Shown piece by piece: positions 1 to 5,917 of a stretch of DNA of 5,922 nt (the stretch's first letter is position 1; each line of letters starts with the position of its first letter). Location of the stretch: the NCBI GenBank assembly GCA_905236225.1, contig CAJOPM010000221.1, forward strand, positions 1 to 5,922, in the 5' to 3' direction. Both the position numbers and the translations under genes were made by a program. The notes under the pieces were generated by a model. That model had not been told where the DNA came from. It made no database searches and worked only from the letters and a program-made list of their open reading frames with translations. The stretch comes from an uncultured Eubacterium sp. Its GTDB lineage: Bacteria > Bacillota > Clostridia > Lachnospirales > Lachnospiraceae.

Positions 1-14
1 CCTTTAGGGTAACC

Positions 15-85
15 CCGACTGAGACCAGTTTGTTATAACCCCTACCTACGCTACGCTTAGAGGAAGGGGTCTTATCCGACTGAGA
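15..85. repeat. Hairpin flanked by a 10-bp direct repeat
   Basis: The 10-mer CCGACTGAGA occurs at 15-24 and again at 76-85. Between the copies lies an imperfect inverted repeat: ACCCCTACCT (38-47) pairs with AGGAAGGGGT (61-70), nine pairs and one A/A mismatch around a 13-nt loop. Neither strand has a T-run after the stem, so it is not a normal intrinsic terminator. AGACC at 22-26 and ACCCC at 12-16 could compete for the 3' arm, so more than one fold is possible. The layout, a palindromic core between short direct repeats, could be a small repeat element or a leader structure; the sequence does not decide. The structure itself is directly visible, its role unknown. Confidence 0.5.
31..39 (+). 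promoter_or_regulatory. Possible extended -10 promoter element
   Basis: TGTTATAAC fits an extended -10 (TGn followed by TATAAC, five of six matches to TATAAT). It would place a transcription start near 46, giving a leader of about 70 nt before the pseudouridine synthase gene. No recognisable -35 lies at the right distance, where AACCCC is found, and the site overlaps the left arm of the hairpin. AT-rich matches of this kind occur by chance, so this is only a candidate. Confidence 0.22.
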
Positions 86-101
86 TATACAGATTACATT
101 T

Positions 102-106
102 AGGAG
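102..106 (+). promoter_or_regulatory. Ribosome binding site that decides the start
   Basis: AGGAG stands 7 nt before the TTG at 114 but only 1 nt before the in-frame TTG at 108. A 1-nt spacing is too short for initiation, so the second TTG is preferred and the product is two residues shorter than the longest open frame. Confidence 0.75.
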
Positions 107-113
107 ATTGACT

Positions 114-1064
114 TTGAAAGAAATAATTATTAGAAAGAACGAGGCCGGTCAGCGTTTTGATAAATTCTTACTAAAGCTTCTTCCAAACGCCTCAAAAAGC
201 TTTATATACAAAATGCTAAGAAAAAAAAATATTACTCTTAACGGAAAGAGAACCGACGGAAATGTGATTTTAAACATTAATGATATGATAAATATTTACT
301 TTTCCGATGAAACATATAATAAATTCACTTCATCTTCAAATGATGATTATTCATATCCTGTATGTAATCTTGATATAATATTTGAAGATGAAGATATTAT
401 TGCTATTAATAAGCCTGCCGGAATGCTTTCTCAAAAAGCCACTTCAAATGACATATCAGCAAATGAATATATTATCGGTTATATGTTATCCAAGGGGGAA
501 ATAACTAAATCAGATTTAAAGACTTTCCACCCTTCTGTTGCAAACAGATTAGACAGAAACACCTCAGGGATTTTACTGTTTGGCAAATCTTTATCCGGTC
601 TGCAATCATTAGCCGATTCATTACGAAACAGAAACATACGCAAGTACTATCTTTGTATAGTATGCGGCGAAATTACGGATGCAATTAAAAACGAGGCTTA
701 TATAAGCAAAAATAAAAATACAAATAAATCAATTGTAACTACGTCTTTTACAAAAAATGCATCTAAAATATCAACATCTTATCATCCTGTTGAAAATTAC
801 AATGGATTCACTTTATTAAAAGTTCATCTTATAACAGGAAAAACGCATCAAATCAGAGCCCATTTGGCTTATCTTGGTCATCCTATAATAGGGGACATAA
901 AATATGGCAATATAGACAAGATCACTTCCTCTTATGGCCAAACACTTCGAATATCACGCCAAATGCTTCACGCTAAAACAATAATTTTTGATAATGGAAA
1001 AAAAATTGATGCCCCTATCCCTAAGGATATGGCATCAGTAATTAATTTTCTAAAAAAAATGTAA
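114..1064 (+). CDS. RluA-family 23S rRNA pseudouridine synthase with S4 domain
   Basis: The enzyme should isomerise specific uridines of 23S rRNA to pseudouridine. The 316-residue product has an N-terminal S4 RNA-binding domain (about residues 11-66, with RFDKFL and the SFIYKMLRKKNITLNGKR stretch), then the catalytic domain. The signature ANRLDRNTSG contains the presumed catalytic Asp147. TGKTHQIRAHL (about 242-252) and GHPIIGDIKYG (about 255-265) are the usual later family motifs. The first residue of the HRLD motif is Asn instead of His, a change I recall in other clostridial members, and Asp and Arg are kept. The TTG start at 114 is chosen from the AGGAG spacing; TTG at 108 is the alternative. 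The gene stands alone on the plus strand and converges on the minus-strand operon with 33 bp between stops. RluC or RluD-type specificity cannot be read from sequence, so no symbol is given. It carries three long A-tracts. Family assignment is secure. Confidence 0.93.
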   Translation: MKEIIIRKNEAGQRFDKFLLKLLPNASKSFIYKMLRKKNITLNGKRTDGNVILNINDMINIYFSDETYNKFTSSSNDDYSYPVCNLDIIFEDEDIIAINKPAGMLSQKATSNDISANEYIIGYMLSKGEITKSDLKTFHPSVANRLDRNTSGILLFGKSLSGLQSLADSLRNRNIRKYYLCIVCGEITDAIKNEAYISKNKNTNKSIVTTSFTKNASKISTSYHPVENYNGFTLLKVHLITGKTHQIRAHLAYLGHPIIGDIKYGNIDKITSSYGQTLRISRQMLHAKTIIFDNGKKIDAPIPKDMASVINFLKKM

Positions 1065-1097
1065 AGAACCGCTAAAAATTCCAGTGCACAAAATGCA

Positions 1098-1751
1098 TTA
1101 TATATCTAAAAGCGTATCTATAAAATAATCAGCAAGCTTTATCTTTTCTGATTTAAGGTGAGCAGAATACTTATCTTCAATTGCACACACCTTCATACCG
1201 GCTGCCTTACCTGCTAATATTCCATTGGGCAAATCTTCAAAAACCAAACAACTTGCCGGTTCTACTCCTATATCATTAGATGCCTTTAGATAAACATCCG
1301 GTGCCGGTTTACTCGCTCTTACATCATCGGAGGTAACAATTGAATCAAAGTAGTCATTTAAATGAAAATGATTGCTTATCTCGCTAACAAGCTCTCTGGA
1401 ATTGCTTGTCGCCATACCTATTCGTATGTTGTTCTCATTTAACCTCTTAAGCAGGGATAATGCTCCGTCTTTAAGCTTAACTTTATACCTGTAATAATCT
1501 TTAGCCATCTCATTCCATAGATTCTGAATTTGTATTGACGTTTCAGGTAATGAAAATTTATTTATAAAATAATCCGCCGTTTGGGCGAAACTAAGCCCCT
1601 CCATCTCGCGATGCATATTTTCAAGCTCAACTTCAGACAATGTAATACCTCTACTGCTTAAAAACTCATCATCAATTTGTTCCCAAACCCACATCGAGTC
1701 AGCAATAGTTCCATCTAAGTCAAATATTACACCTTTAATATTATTAAGCAT
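1098..1751 (-). CDS. HAD-superfamily phosphatase (beta-phosphoglucomutase-like)
   Basis: This is a 217-residue haloacid-dehalogenase-type hydrolase acting on a phosphorylated small molecule that cannot be named from sequence. All four HAD motifs are present: DLDGT with nucleophile Asp11 and acid/base Asp13; ATSN with Thr115/Ser116; SKPAPD with Lys148; and EDLPNG with Glu172/Asp173 for magnesium. The region between motifs I and II (about residues 18-85) is the size of the helical C1 cap seen in beta-phosphoglucomutase and sugar-phosphate phosphatases. I start it at ATG 1751, one base after the TAG stop of the coiled-coil gene, because the core begins at IKGVIFDLDGT directly after it. A longer start at 1778 would overlap the upstream gene and add nine poorly supported residues. 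Its Shine-Dalgarno is weak (AAGAG, 4 nt away), which suggests coupling to the gene before it. It is the last gene of the operon. The family is certain, the substrate unknown. Confidence 0.9.
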   Translation of the reverse strand: MLNNIKGVIFDLDGTIADSMWVWEQIDDEFLSSRGITLSEVELENMHREMEGLSFAQTADYFINKFSLPETSIQIQNLWNEMAKDYYRYKVKLKDGALSLLKRLNENNIRIGMATSNSRELVSEISNHFHLNDYFDSIVTSDDVRASKPAPDVYLKASNDIGVEPASCLVFEDLPNGILAGKAAGMKVCAIEDKYSAHLKSEKIKLADYFIDTLLDI

Positions 1752-1752
1752 G

Positions 1753-2382
1753 CTACTCTTGTGTTGTCTCAACTTCATCTTCTATCTCGGCCACCATCTC
1801 ATCAACGCTAGAATCTTCAACTTCCTCTTGAGCCATACTCTCAGGTTCAGGCGGATTAAGTTCTACTCTGTTCGCTGATACTATATCTAAAGTGCCTTGA
1901 AGCGATTTCATCAAACCATCAAATCTGTTCTTAGATGTATCTATAGTACTGCTTAAAAGATTTTCTATACTTCCTAATAAATTGTCAGTATATGTAATAG
2001 CAGATGATCTGACATTGTTGGCCTCAGTAGTAGCAGAATCAAGTATATCCTGTGCCTGATTGGTCGCAGCCATAACAACTTCATTTGCTTTAGCATACGC
2101 CTGCTGCATAATCTGATGTTCCGAAATAAGTTCATTAAACTGAACCTGCGCCTCAGCAATAATAGAATCTGCTTTAGCTTGTGCATCTGCAAGTATTGCC
2201 TCTTGATTATTGATTATCTTCTGATATCGTCTGATTTCTTCAGGTGCGTTAGTCTTTAATTCCTGAAGCATCTCCTCTATCTCTTCTTTATTAACAATAA
2301 TATTAGTGCTTGAAAATGTCTGCGTCTTACACTCTGCAATATACGCTTCAATTTCCTCAATAATCTGTTCCATGCGTCCCAT
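1753..2382 (-). CDS. Uncharacterised coiled-coil protein, DivIVA / ATPase-subunit-like
   Basis: The 209-residue product is soluble, with no signal peptide or membrane segment. Residues about 1-18 are helical and acidic (EQIIEEIEAYI). Residues about 31-150 are rich in Ala, Glu, Gln and Ile with heptad-like spacing (EAILADAQAKADSIIAEAQ, then ANEVVMAATNQAQDILDSA), typical of a long coiled coil. The last 33 residues (177-209) form a tail with 14 Asp/Glu and no Lys/Arg. I recall similar proteins in Lachnospiraceae, often labelled ATPase or V-type ATPase subunit H, probably only because the coiled coil resembles stator and DivIVA proteins. There is no Walker motif and no ATP synthase gene nearby, so an ATPase role is not supported. 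A scaffold role is a guess. The start at 2382 is supported by AAGGAG (2392-2397) 9 nt upstream; the next Met, at 2373, would be 18 nt away. It follows coaD by 32 nt and ends 1 nt before the HAD gene. Confidence 0.85.
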   Translation of the reverse strand: MGRMEQIIEEIEAYIAECKTQTFSSTNIIVNKEEIEEMLQELKTNAPEEIRRYQKIINNQEAILADAQAKADSIIAEAQVQFNELISEHQIMQQAYAKANEVVMAATNQAQDILDSATTEANNVRSSAITYTDNLLGSIENLLSSTIDTSKNRFDGLMKSLQGTLDIVSANRVELNPPEPESMAQEEVEDSSVDEMVAEIEDEVETTQE

Positions 2383-2391
2383 GAAAATACG

Positions 2392-2397
2392 CTCCTT
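2392..2397 (-). promoter_or_regulatory. Ribosome binding site of the coiled-coil gene
   Basis: AAGGAG on the minus strand lies 9 nt before ATG 2382. It sits in the 32-nt space after coaD, so this gene has its own strong initiation signal instead of relying on stop/start overlap as most of its neighbours do. Confidence 0.7.
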
Positions 2398-2414
2398 GTC
2401 TGTAAAATTTATAG

Positions 2415-2894
2415 TTATTTACGATACTTATCATAAACCTTCTCTACTATAGATTCAGGCACAAATTTAGAAATATCAGCTCCATAGGATGCAAACTCCT
2501 TAACAACCGTAGAGCTAAGGTAAGAATATTTCAAATCTGTAGCCAAAAATATCGTATCAACCTTCTTGTCAACTACACGATTTGTCTGTGCTATTTGAAG
2601 TTCATAATCAAAATCTGAAATAGCTCTAAGACCTCGCACAAAAACAGTTGCGCCTATAGACTGCGCATAATCTACGGTAAGACCTTCGAAACTCTCTACC
2701 GTAACATTATCTAAACCATCTACAACTTCTCTAATCATACTAACACGATTATCAACGGAAAACAATGGATTTTTTGCACTGTTGTTAAGCACTGCAACAA
2801 CAAGTTCATCTACTATTTTAGATGCCCTTTTTATAATATCCAAATGTCCAAGCGTAATCGGATCAAAACTTCCTGCATATAACCCTTTTGTCAT
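2415..2894 (-). CDS. coaD: Phosphopantetheine adenylyltransferase
   Basis: CoaD catalyses the penultimate step of coenzyme A synthesis in the cytoplasm, joining 4'-phosphopantetheine and ATP to give dephospho-CoA and pyrophosphate. The 159-residue length is normal. The nucleotidyltransferase signature GSFDPITLGHLDII (8-21) carries the T-x-G-H motif with His17. Lys41 lies in KNPLFS, FVRGLRAISDFDYE (85-98) is the family hallmark, and YLSSTVVKE (125-133) is the ATP-binding ISSTxVK-type motif. The ATG start at 2894 overlaps the rsmD stop as ATGA and has GGAGG 4 nt upstream. rsmD followed by coaD is a widely conserved pair in Firmicutes. Nothing is missing or odd. Confidence 0.97.
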   Translation of the reverse strand: MTKGLYAGSFDPITLGHLDIIKRASKIVDELVVAVLNNSAKNPLFSVDNRVSMIREVVDGLDNVTVESFEGLTVDYAQSIGATVFVRGLRAISDFDYELQIAQTNRVVDKKVDTIFLATDLKYSYLSSTVVKEFASYGADISKFVPESIVEKVYDKYRK

Positions 2895-3451
2895 GATTCC
2901 TCCGATTTGACTAAGAATACATGTTTATTTGTCTTGTATATCTTCTCTTTTATTACTGTAAAATGATGTTTATTTGCGAATTCAAAATCAGTATCTAAAT
3001 CAGCTTCTATTATAAGCTGACCATCTTTTTTTAGTATATCACTTTCGTAGATTGTATCCAATATTTGCTCTTCAAGTTTATCTTTATATGGTGGATCAGC
3101 AAATATTATATCAAAACTTATTTTTTTACTTAGTTCTGATATTGCAACCCTAAAATCTCTTTTTATAAGTTTTGTATTATCATACAGTTTCGTATGCGCT
3201 ATGTTTTCTTCTATTATACTTTGGGCTTTAGAAGACGATTCAACTAAATATACCATCTTAGCATCTCTGCTTGCAGCTTCAAGACCAATTGCTCCACTTC
3301 CTGAAAACAAATCAAGAAAATTACATCCTGCAATATCATTTTGTATAATATTAAAAAGTGTTTCTTTGATTCTATCTGTTGTTGGTCTTACCTGTAAACC
3401 TTCTAGTGTTTTAAGATTTAATCTTCTTGCCTTACCGGCTATTATTCTCAT
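2891..3451 (-). CDS. rsmD: 16S rRNA (guanine(966)-N(2))-methyltransferase
   Basis: RsmD uses S-adenosylmethionine to methylate N2 of G966 (E. coli numbering) of 16S rRNA during 30S assembly. The 186-residue protein begins with the family N-terminus MRIIAGKARRLNLKT and the conserved VRPTTDRIKETLFNII (21-36). SAM-binding motif I is FLDLFSGSGAIGLEA (45-59), an acidic motif II follows at VYLVESS (67-73), and catalytic motif IV is DPPY (119-122). The ATG at 3451 lies 6 nt after the pncC stop, with AGGA overlapping that TAG as a short-spaced ribosome binding site. Its own stop overlaps coaD by four bases. Length and motifs are complete. Confidence 0.96.
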   Translation of the reverse strand: MRIIAGKARRLNLKTLEGLQVRPTTDRIKETLFNIIQNDIAGCNFLDLFSGSGAIGLEAASRDAKMVYLVESSSKAQSIIEENIAHTKLYDNTKLIKRDFRVAISELSKKISFDIIFADPPYKDKLEEQILDTIYESDILKKDGQLIIEADLDTDFEFANKHHFTVIKEKIYKTNKHVFLVKSEES

Positions 3452-3457
3452 ATAATC

Positions 3458-3928
3458 CTACCCTATCTTATCATCAATTAACTGCGCTGCTAATTTAAGT
3501 GCCTGATTAGTAGTTTTCTGTCTGATTTCGCCTCTATCGCCGCTGAATATGTATTGGTTTACATTGACAACGTCATTAAAACCCGTTCCTATATAAACAA
3601 GACCTACCGGCTTCTTTTCGCTTCCTCCCGTAGGTCCTGCGATACCTGTTACAGCAATTGCGACGTCAGATTGAGCAAATTTTAATGCCCCTTTTACCAT
3701 ATAATGTGCAGTTTGCTCACTTACAGCTCCATACTTATCTAAGATTTCATCAGGAACATTAAGATGTCTTGACTTAGCCTCATTAGAATATGTTACTATC
3801 CCTTCTTTAAAATACTGCGAACTTCCGGGATTATCGGTAATTGTCATAGCAATCATACCACCTGTACATGACTCAGCAGTAGTAATTGTAAGATTATTCT
3901 TTGTTAATAACTCAATCAGCTCGTTCAC
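3458..3928 (-). CDS. pncC: NMN amidohydrolase, stand-alone CinA C-terminal domain
   Basis: The product should hydrolyse nicotinamide mononucleotide to nicotinic acid mononucleotide and ammonia, returning a pyridine-cycle product to NAD synthesis. The 156-residue length equals just the CinA C-terminal domain; the N-terminal MoaB-like (COG1058) half of full CinA is absent. Motifs seen are TTAESCTGG (16-24) with candidate catalytic Ser20, VTYSNEAK with Tyr47 and Lys52 at the same relative spacing as in E. coli PncC, VTGIAGPTGG (93-102), KPVGLVYIG (106-114) and GDRGEIR (130-136). The start is GTG at 3928, overlapping the pgsA TGA as GTGA, with AAGGA (3938-3942) 9 nt upstream. Many clostridia have full-length CinA after pgsA, followed by recA; here the short form is followed by rsmD. 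Enzyme activity is inferred from the family. Annotators often call this simply CinA family protein. Confidence 0.92.
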   Translation of the reverse strand: MNELIELLTKNNLTITTAESCTGGMIAMTITDNPGSSQYFKEGIVTYSNEAKSRHLNVPDEILDKYGAVSEQTAHYMVKGALKFAQSDVAIAVTGIAGPTGGSEKKPVGLVYIGTGFNDVVNVNQYIFSGDRGEIRQKTTNQALKLAAQLIDDKIG

Positions 3929-4491
3929 GATTTAACATCCTTCATAACATCTTTATTTTTTACAAGATAATCTATAAGCGAAACAATTGTAAGAATTACA
4001 GTTATAAATGTAACTATTACGGTAATAATAAATAAAATAACTCTAATTATTTCAGGAAGTATATCAAAATTAATGAGTATAAGTATAATCATACTCATTT
4101 GAAATACAGTCTTAACTTTTCCCCACATACTAGCTGCTATCACAACATTATTATCGGCAGCCACCAATCTAAATCCGCTTATAATAAATTCACGTGCTAT
4201 AATTATTACAACTATCCAAGCTCTAAGCTTTGATAGTTCCACCATACAAATCATTGCTGAACAAACCAAAAGTTTATCTGCAAGAGGATCCATAAATTTC
4301 CCAAAATTAGTTACCAAATTATATTTTCTTGCTATCTTACCGTCTAACATATCGGTAAGAGATGCGACAACAAAAATAATCAATGCAACAAGTTGTCCCT
4401 GCCAGTTTTGAAACGAAGGCACAAGCATGAAAATAACAAAAAAAGGAATAAGTATAACTCTAAAAATTGTAAGTTTATTAGGTAAATTCAT
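3925..4491 (-). CDS. pgsA: CDP-diacylglycerol-glycerol-3-phosphate 3-phosphatidyltransferase
   Basis: PgsA is a membrane enzyme that transfers phosphatidyl from CDP-diacylglycerol to glycerol-3-phosphate, giving phosphatidylglycerol phosphate and CMP, the committed step to phosphatidylglycerol and cardiolipin. The 188 residues begin with the family N-terminus MNLPNKLTIFRVILIP. The CDP-alcohol phosphotransferase motif D-x2-DG-x2-AR-x8-G-x3-D-x3-D is complete, with Asp47, Asp50, Gly51, Ala54, Arg55, Gly64, Asp68 and Asp72. About five to six hydrophobic segments are visible, near 9-28, 33-47, 75-90, 92-110, 130-145 and 150-175. The ATG at 4491 overlaps the rimO stop as ATGA and has GGAG (4499-4502) 7 nt upstream. 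rimO-pgsA-cinA is a common clostridial order, which supports the assignment over other CDP-alcohol phosphotransferases. Confidence 0.95.
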   Translation of the reverse strand: MNLPNKLTIFRVILIPFFVIFMLVPSFQNWQGQLVALIIFVVASLTDMLDGKIARKYNLVTNFGKFMDPLADKLLVCSAMICMVELSKLRAWIVVIIIAREFIISGFRLVAADNNVVIAASMWGKVKTVFQMSMIILILINFDILPEIIRVILFIITVIVTFITVILTIVSLIDYLVKNKDVMKDVKS

Positions 4492-5804
4492 ATTAATTCT
4501 CCATATAAATCATATTCATTGGCGCCGGTTATAATTACTTCTGCAAAATCTCCGGTATTAAATACTCTATCTGATTCTAAAAACAGGTAACCATCAACAT
4601 CAGGTGCGTCTTTATACGTTCTTGCTATATATGCACCATCGATTTTTCCGTCAATCGTAACTAAAAGTTTCTTTCCTATCAATTCCTCTGCTTTCTGAGT
4701 ACAAATCTCCTTTTGAAGAGACATTATCTCATTTACTCTTTCTGCCTTGGTATTCTCATCTATTTGATCATCCATAACTGCAGCCGGCGTATTTTCTTCT
4801 TGTGAATAAGCAAAGGCTCCTAACCTGTCAAAACGAATATCTTTAAGAAAATTAACCAATTCTAAATGCTGCTCATATTTTTCACCGGGGAATCCACATA
4901 TTACAGTCGTTCTTATAGCAATATCCGGAATTTTTTCTCTTAAATTTTTGATTGTGTTAATTATCTTATCCTTACTTGCAAGACGCCCCATTCGTCTTAA
5001 AATATCATCATTAATATGTTGAATAGGCATATCAATATAATGACAGACCTTATCATTAGTTCTGATTTCGTCTATAAGCTCATCATATATTTCTTCGGGA
5101 TAACAATACAACAATCGAATCCATTTAATTCCATCAATCTTTGAGAGCTCTTTAAGAAGTTTATGAAGACATTTTTCTCCGTAAATATCAACACCATATA
5201 GGGTGGTCTCTTGAGCCACTAAAATCAGCTCGCTGATACCTTGCATGGTTAAATCCTTTGCTTGGCTAATAAGCTTTTCAATTGGAATACTTCTGTATTT
5301 TCCTCTTATTGATGGGATAATACAATATGTACAGCCTTTATTACACCCTTCAGCAATCTTAAGTACGGTATGTCCCATTCCACCGCTTAAAATTCTTCTA
5401 TGGCTCATATCCGGAAGAGCTTCAAGACTCTTTACTGACTCAAATTTACCTTTGTCGATGACTACTTTTATTGCTTTTACAATATCATCCCAGGAATTTG
5501 TTCCTATAACAGCATCGACTTCCGGCAATTGTTGACTGAATTCATCCTTATAGCGTTGAGCAAGACACCCTGTAACAATAAGAGCGATGCACTTGCCTTC
5601 TTCTTTTTGCTTAGCTAATTCTAAAATACTGTTTATGCTTTCTTCCTTGGCATCATTGATAAAAGCACAGGTATTAATTACGATTACATCAGCAACTGTC
5701 TCGTCGTTAGTAAATGTAAATCCTGCTTCATCTAAAAGGCCTAGCATAAACTCGCTGTCAACTAAATTTTTATCACAGCCAAGTGATTCAAAGAATACAT
5801 TCAT
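4488..5804 (-). CDS. rimO: Ribosomal protein S12 methylthiotransferase
   Basis: RimO is a radical-SAM enzyme that adds a methylthio group to the beta carbon of a conserved aspartate of ribosomal protein S12 (Asp88/89 in E. coli). The 438-residue product has the three domains in order. The N-terminal UPF0004 domain has cluster cysteines Cys10, Cys46 and Cys80. The radical-SAM core has the C-x3-C-x2-C motif at Cys154, Cys158 and Cys161 in AEGCNKGCTYCIIPSIRG. The C-terminal TRAM domain (about 372-438) includes DAPDVDG, typical of RimO; with the SLGCDKNLVDSE start it separates RimO from MiaB and MtaB. I start at ATG 5804 (MNVFFESLGC) because family members begin there and GGGA lies 9 nt upstream. 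ATG at 5819 would add five residues not seen in the family. It is the first clear gene of the operon and overlaps pgsA by four bases. Confidence 0.96.
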   Translation of the reverse strand: MNVFFESLGCDKNLVDSEFMLGLLDEAGFTFTNDETVADVIVINTCAFINDAKEESINSILELAKQKEEGKCIALIVTGCLAQRYKDEFSQQLPEVDAVIGTNSWDDIVKAIKVVIDKGKFESVKSLEALPDMSHRRILSGGMGHTVLKIAEGCNKGCTYCIIPSIRGKYRSIPIEKLISQAKDLTMQGISELILVAQETTLYGVDIYGEKCLHKLLKELSKIDGIKWIRLLYCYPEEIYDELIDEIRTNDKVCHYIDMPIQHINDDILRRMGRLASKDKIINTIKNLREKIPDIAIRTTVICGFPGEKYEQHLELVNFLKDIRFDRLGAFAYSQEENTPAAVMDDQIDENTKAERVNEIMSLQKEICTQKAEELIGKKLLVTIDGKIDGAYIARTYKDAPDVDGYLFLESDRVFNTGDFAEVIITGANEYDLYGELI

Positions 5805-5917
5805 AATAATAATTCCCATATGCTTCTGAAATCATTAGTCAAGACTCGCTCGCGAGTCTTGCGCGCCGGATTCGGGTCTGCTTCAGCAGACAAATTCCTG
5901 TCCGAATCCGTGCGCAT
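5801..5917 (-). CDS. Candidate small ORF coupled to rimO, possibly the end of a longer gene
   Basis: From ATG 5917 an uninterrupted frame of 38 codons runs to TGA at 5801-5803, beginning MRTDSDRNLSAEADPNPARK and ending FRSIWELLL. The stop overlaps the rimO ATG as ATGA, the same arrangement as three other junctions in this operon. The frame stays open to the window edge (one more codon, TTG), so it could be the tail of a longer gene outside the window. Against coding: its first 25 or so codons are far more GC-rich, including at third positions, than any neighbour; it coincides with two strong stem structures; and a second minus-strand frame is open for about 26 codons through the same stretch. 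The peptide is charged and has no domain I recognise. It may be a translated part of a repeat element, or not translated at all. Confidence 0.3.
   Translation of the reverse strand: MRTDSDRNLSAEADPNPARKTRERVLTNDFRSIWELLL
5814..5817 (-). promoter_or_regulatory. Ribosome binding site that decides the rimO start
   Basis: GGGA on the minus strand lies 9 nt before ATG 5804. It is a modest site and would fall inside the coding sequence if translation began at ATG 5819. Together with the family N-terminus it favours 5804. If the upstream open frame is translated, coupling at the ATGA overlap could compensate for the weak site. Confidence 0.5.
5840..5861. repeat. Perfect hairpin upstream of rimO
   Basis: CAAGACTCGC (5840-5849) and GCGAGTCTTG (5852-5861) are exact reverse complements separated by two bases. 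As RNA this gives a nine-pair stem with a four-base loop. There is no T-run on either strand after the stem: the minus strand continues ACTAATGATTTC. It is therefore not a standard intrinsic terminator. It directly abuts the second stem at 5863-5915. Confidence 0.7.
5863..5915. repeat. Bulged stem enclosing an inner hairpin, GC-rich element
   Basis: The outer stem pairs GCGC (5863-5866) with GCGC (5912-5915) and CGGATTCGG (5867-5875) with CCGAATCCG (5902-5910), leaving only T5911 bulged, 13 pairs in all. Inside it GTCTGC (5876-5881) pairs perfectly with GCAGAC (5886-5891) around TTCA, and about ten bases (5892-5901) stay single-stranded. With the adjacent hairpin, the region 5840-5915 is about 60% GC by hand count (46 of 76), against a clearly AT-rich window. 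The shape suggests a structured RNA or a REP- or MITE-like intergenic repeat. I recognise no known riboswitch or RNA family. Confidence 0.6.

Noticed and set aside
3..20. AGGGTAACCCC resembling a T-box core
   Set aside because: It lacks the conserved GGTACCGCG part, has no terminator with T-run after it, and the downstream gene is not a tRNA-synthetase or amino-acid gene.
1..112. Minus-strand frame open to the left edge
   Set aside because: It has no start codon, is antisense to the gene's ribosome binding site, and runs through the hairpin. Openness over about 35 codons is not evidence of coding.
1065..1100. Possible bidirectional terminator between the convergent genes
   Set aside because: The best stem (1083-1088 with 1094-1099) is six pairs with a G-U on the plus strand and an A/C mismatch on the minus strand. 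A T5 run follows it on the minus strand only, four bases away. Too weak to call.
1974..2192. 72-codon Leu/Arg-rich open frame on the minus strand
   Set aside because: It lies wholly inside the coiled-coil gene in another frame. The low-complexity Leu/Arg composition is what a shifted reading of the Ala/Glu repeat gives, and there is no independent signal.
3201..3455. Plus-strand open frame opposite rsmD
   Set aside because: Antisense shadow of a gene with complete motifs, with no family resemblance.
5245..5829. Two plus-strand open frames opposite rimO
   Set aside because: Antisense to well-conserved radical-SAM and UPF0004 coding sequence, with no ribosome binding site or recognisable product.
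5815..5842. TTGACT (5837-5842) with TATGGG 16 bases on, as a rimO promoter
   Set aside because: The -10 matches only half the consensus, and the implied start near 5808 would remove the rimO ribosome binding site.
5840..5915. Intrinsic terminator of an upstream gene
   Set aside because: No T-run follows the stems on either strand within the window.
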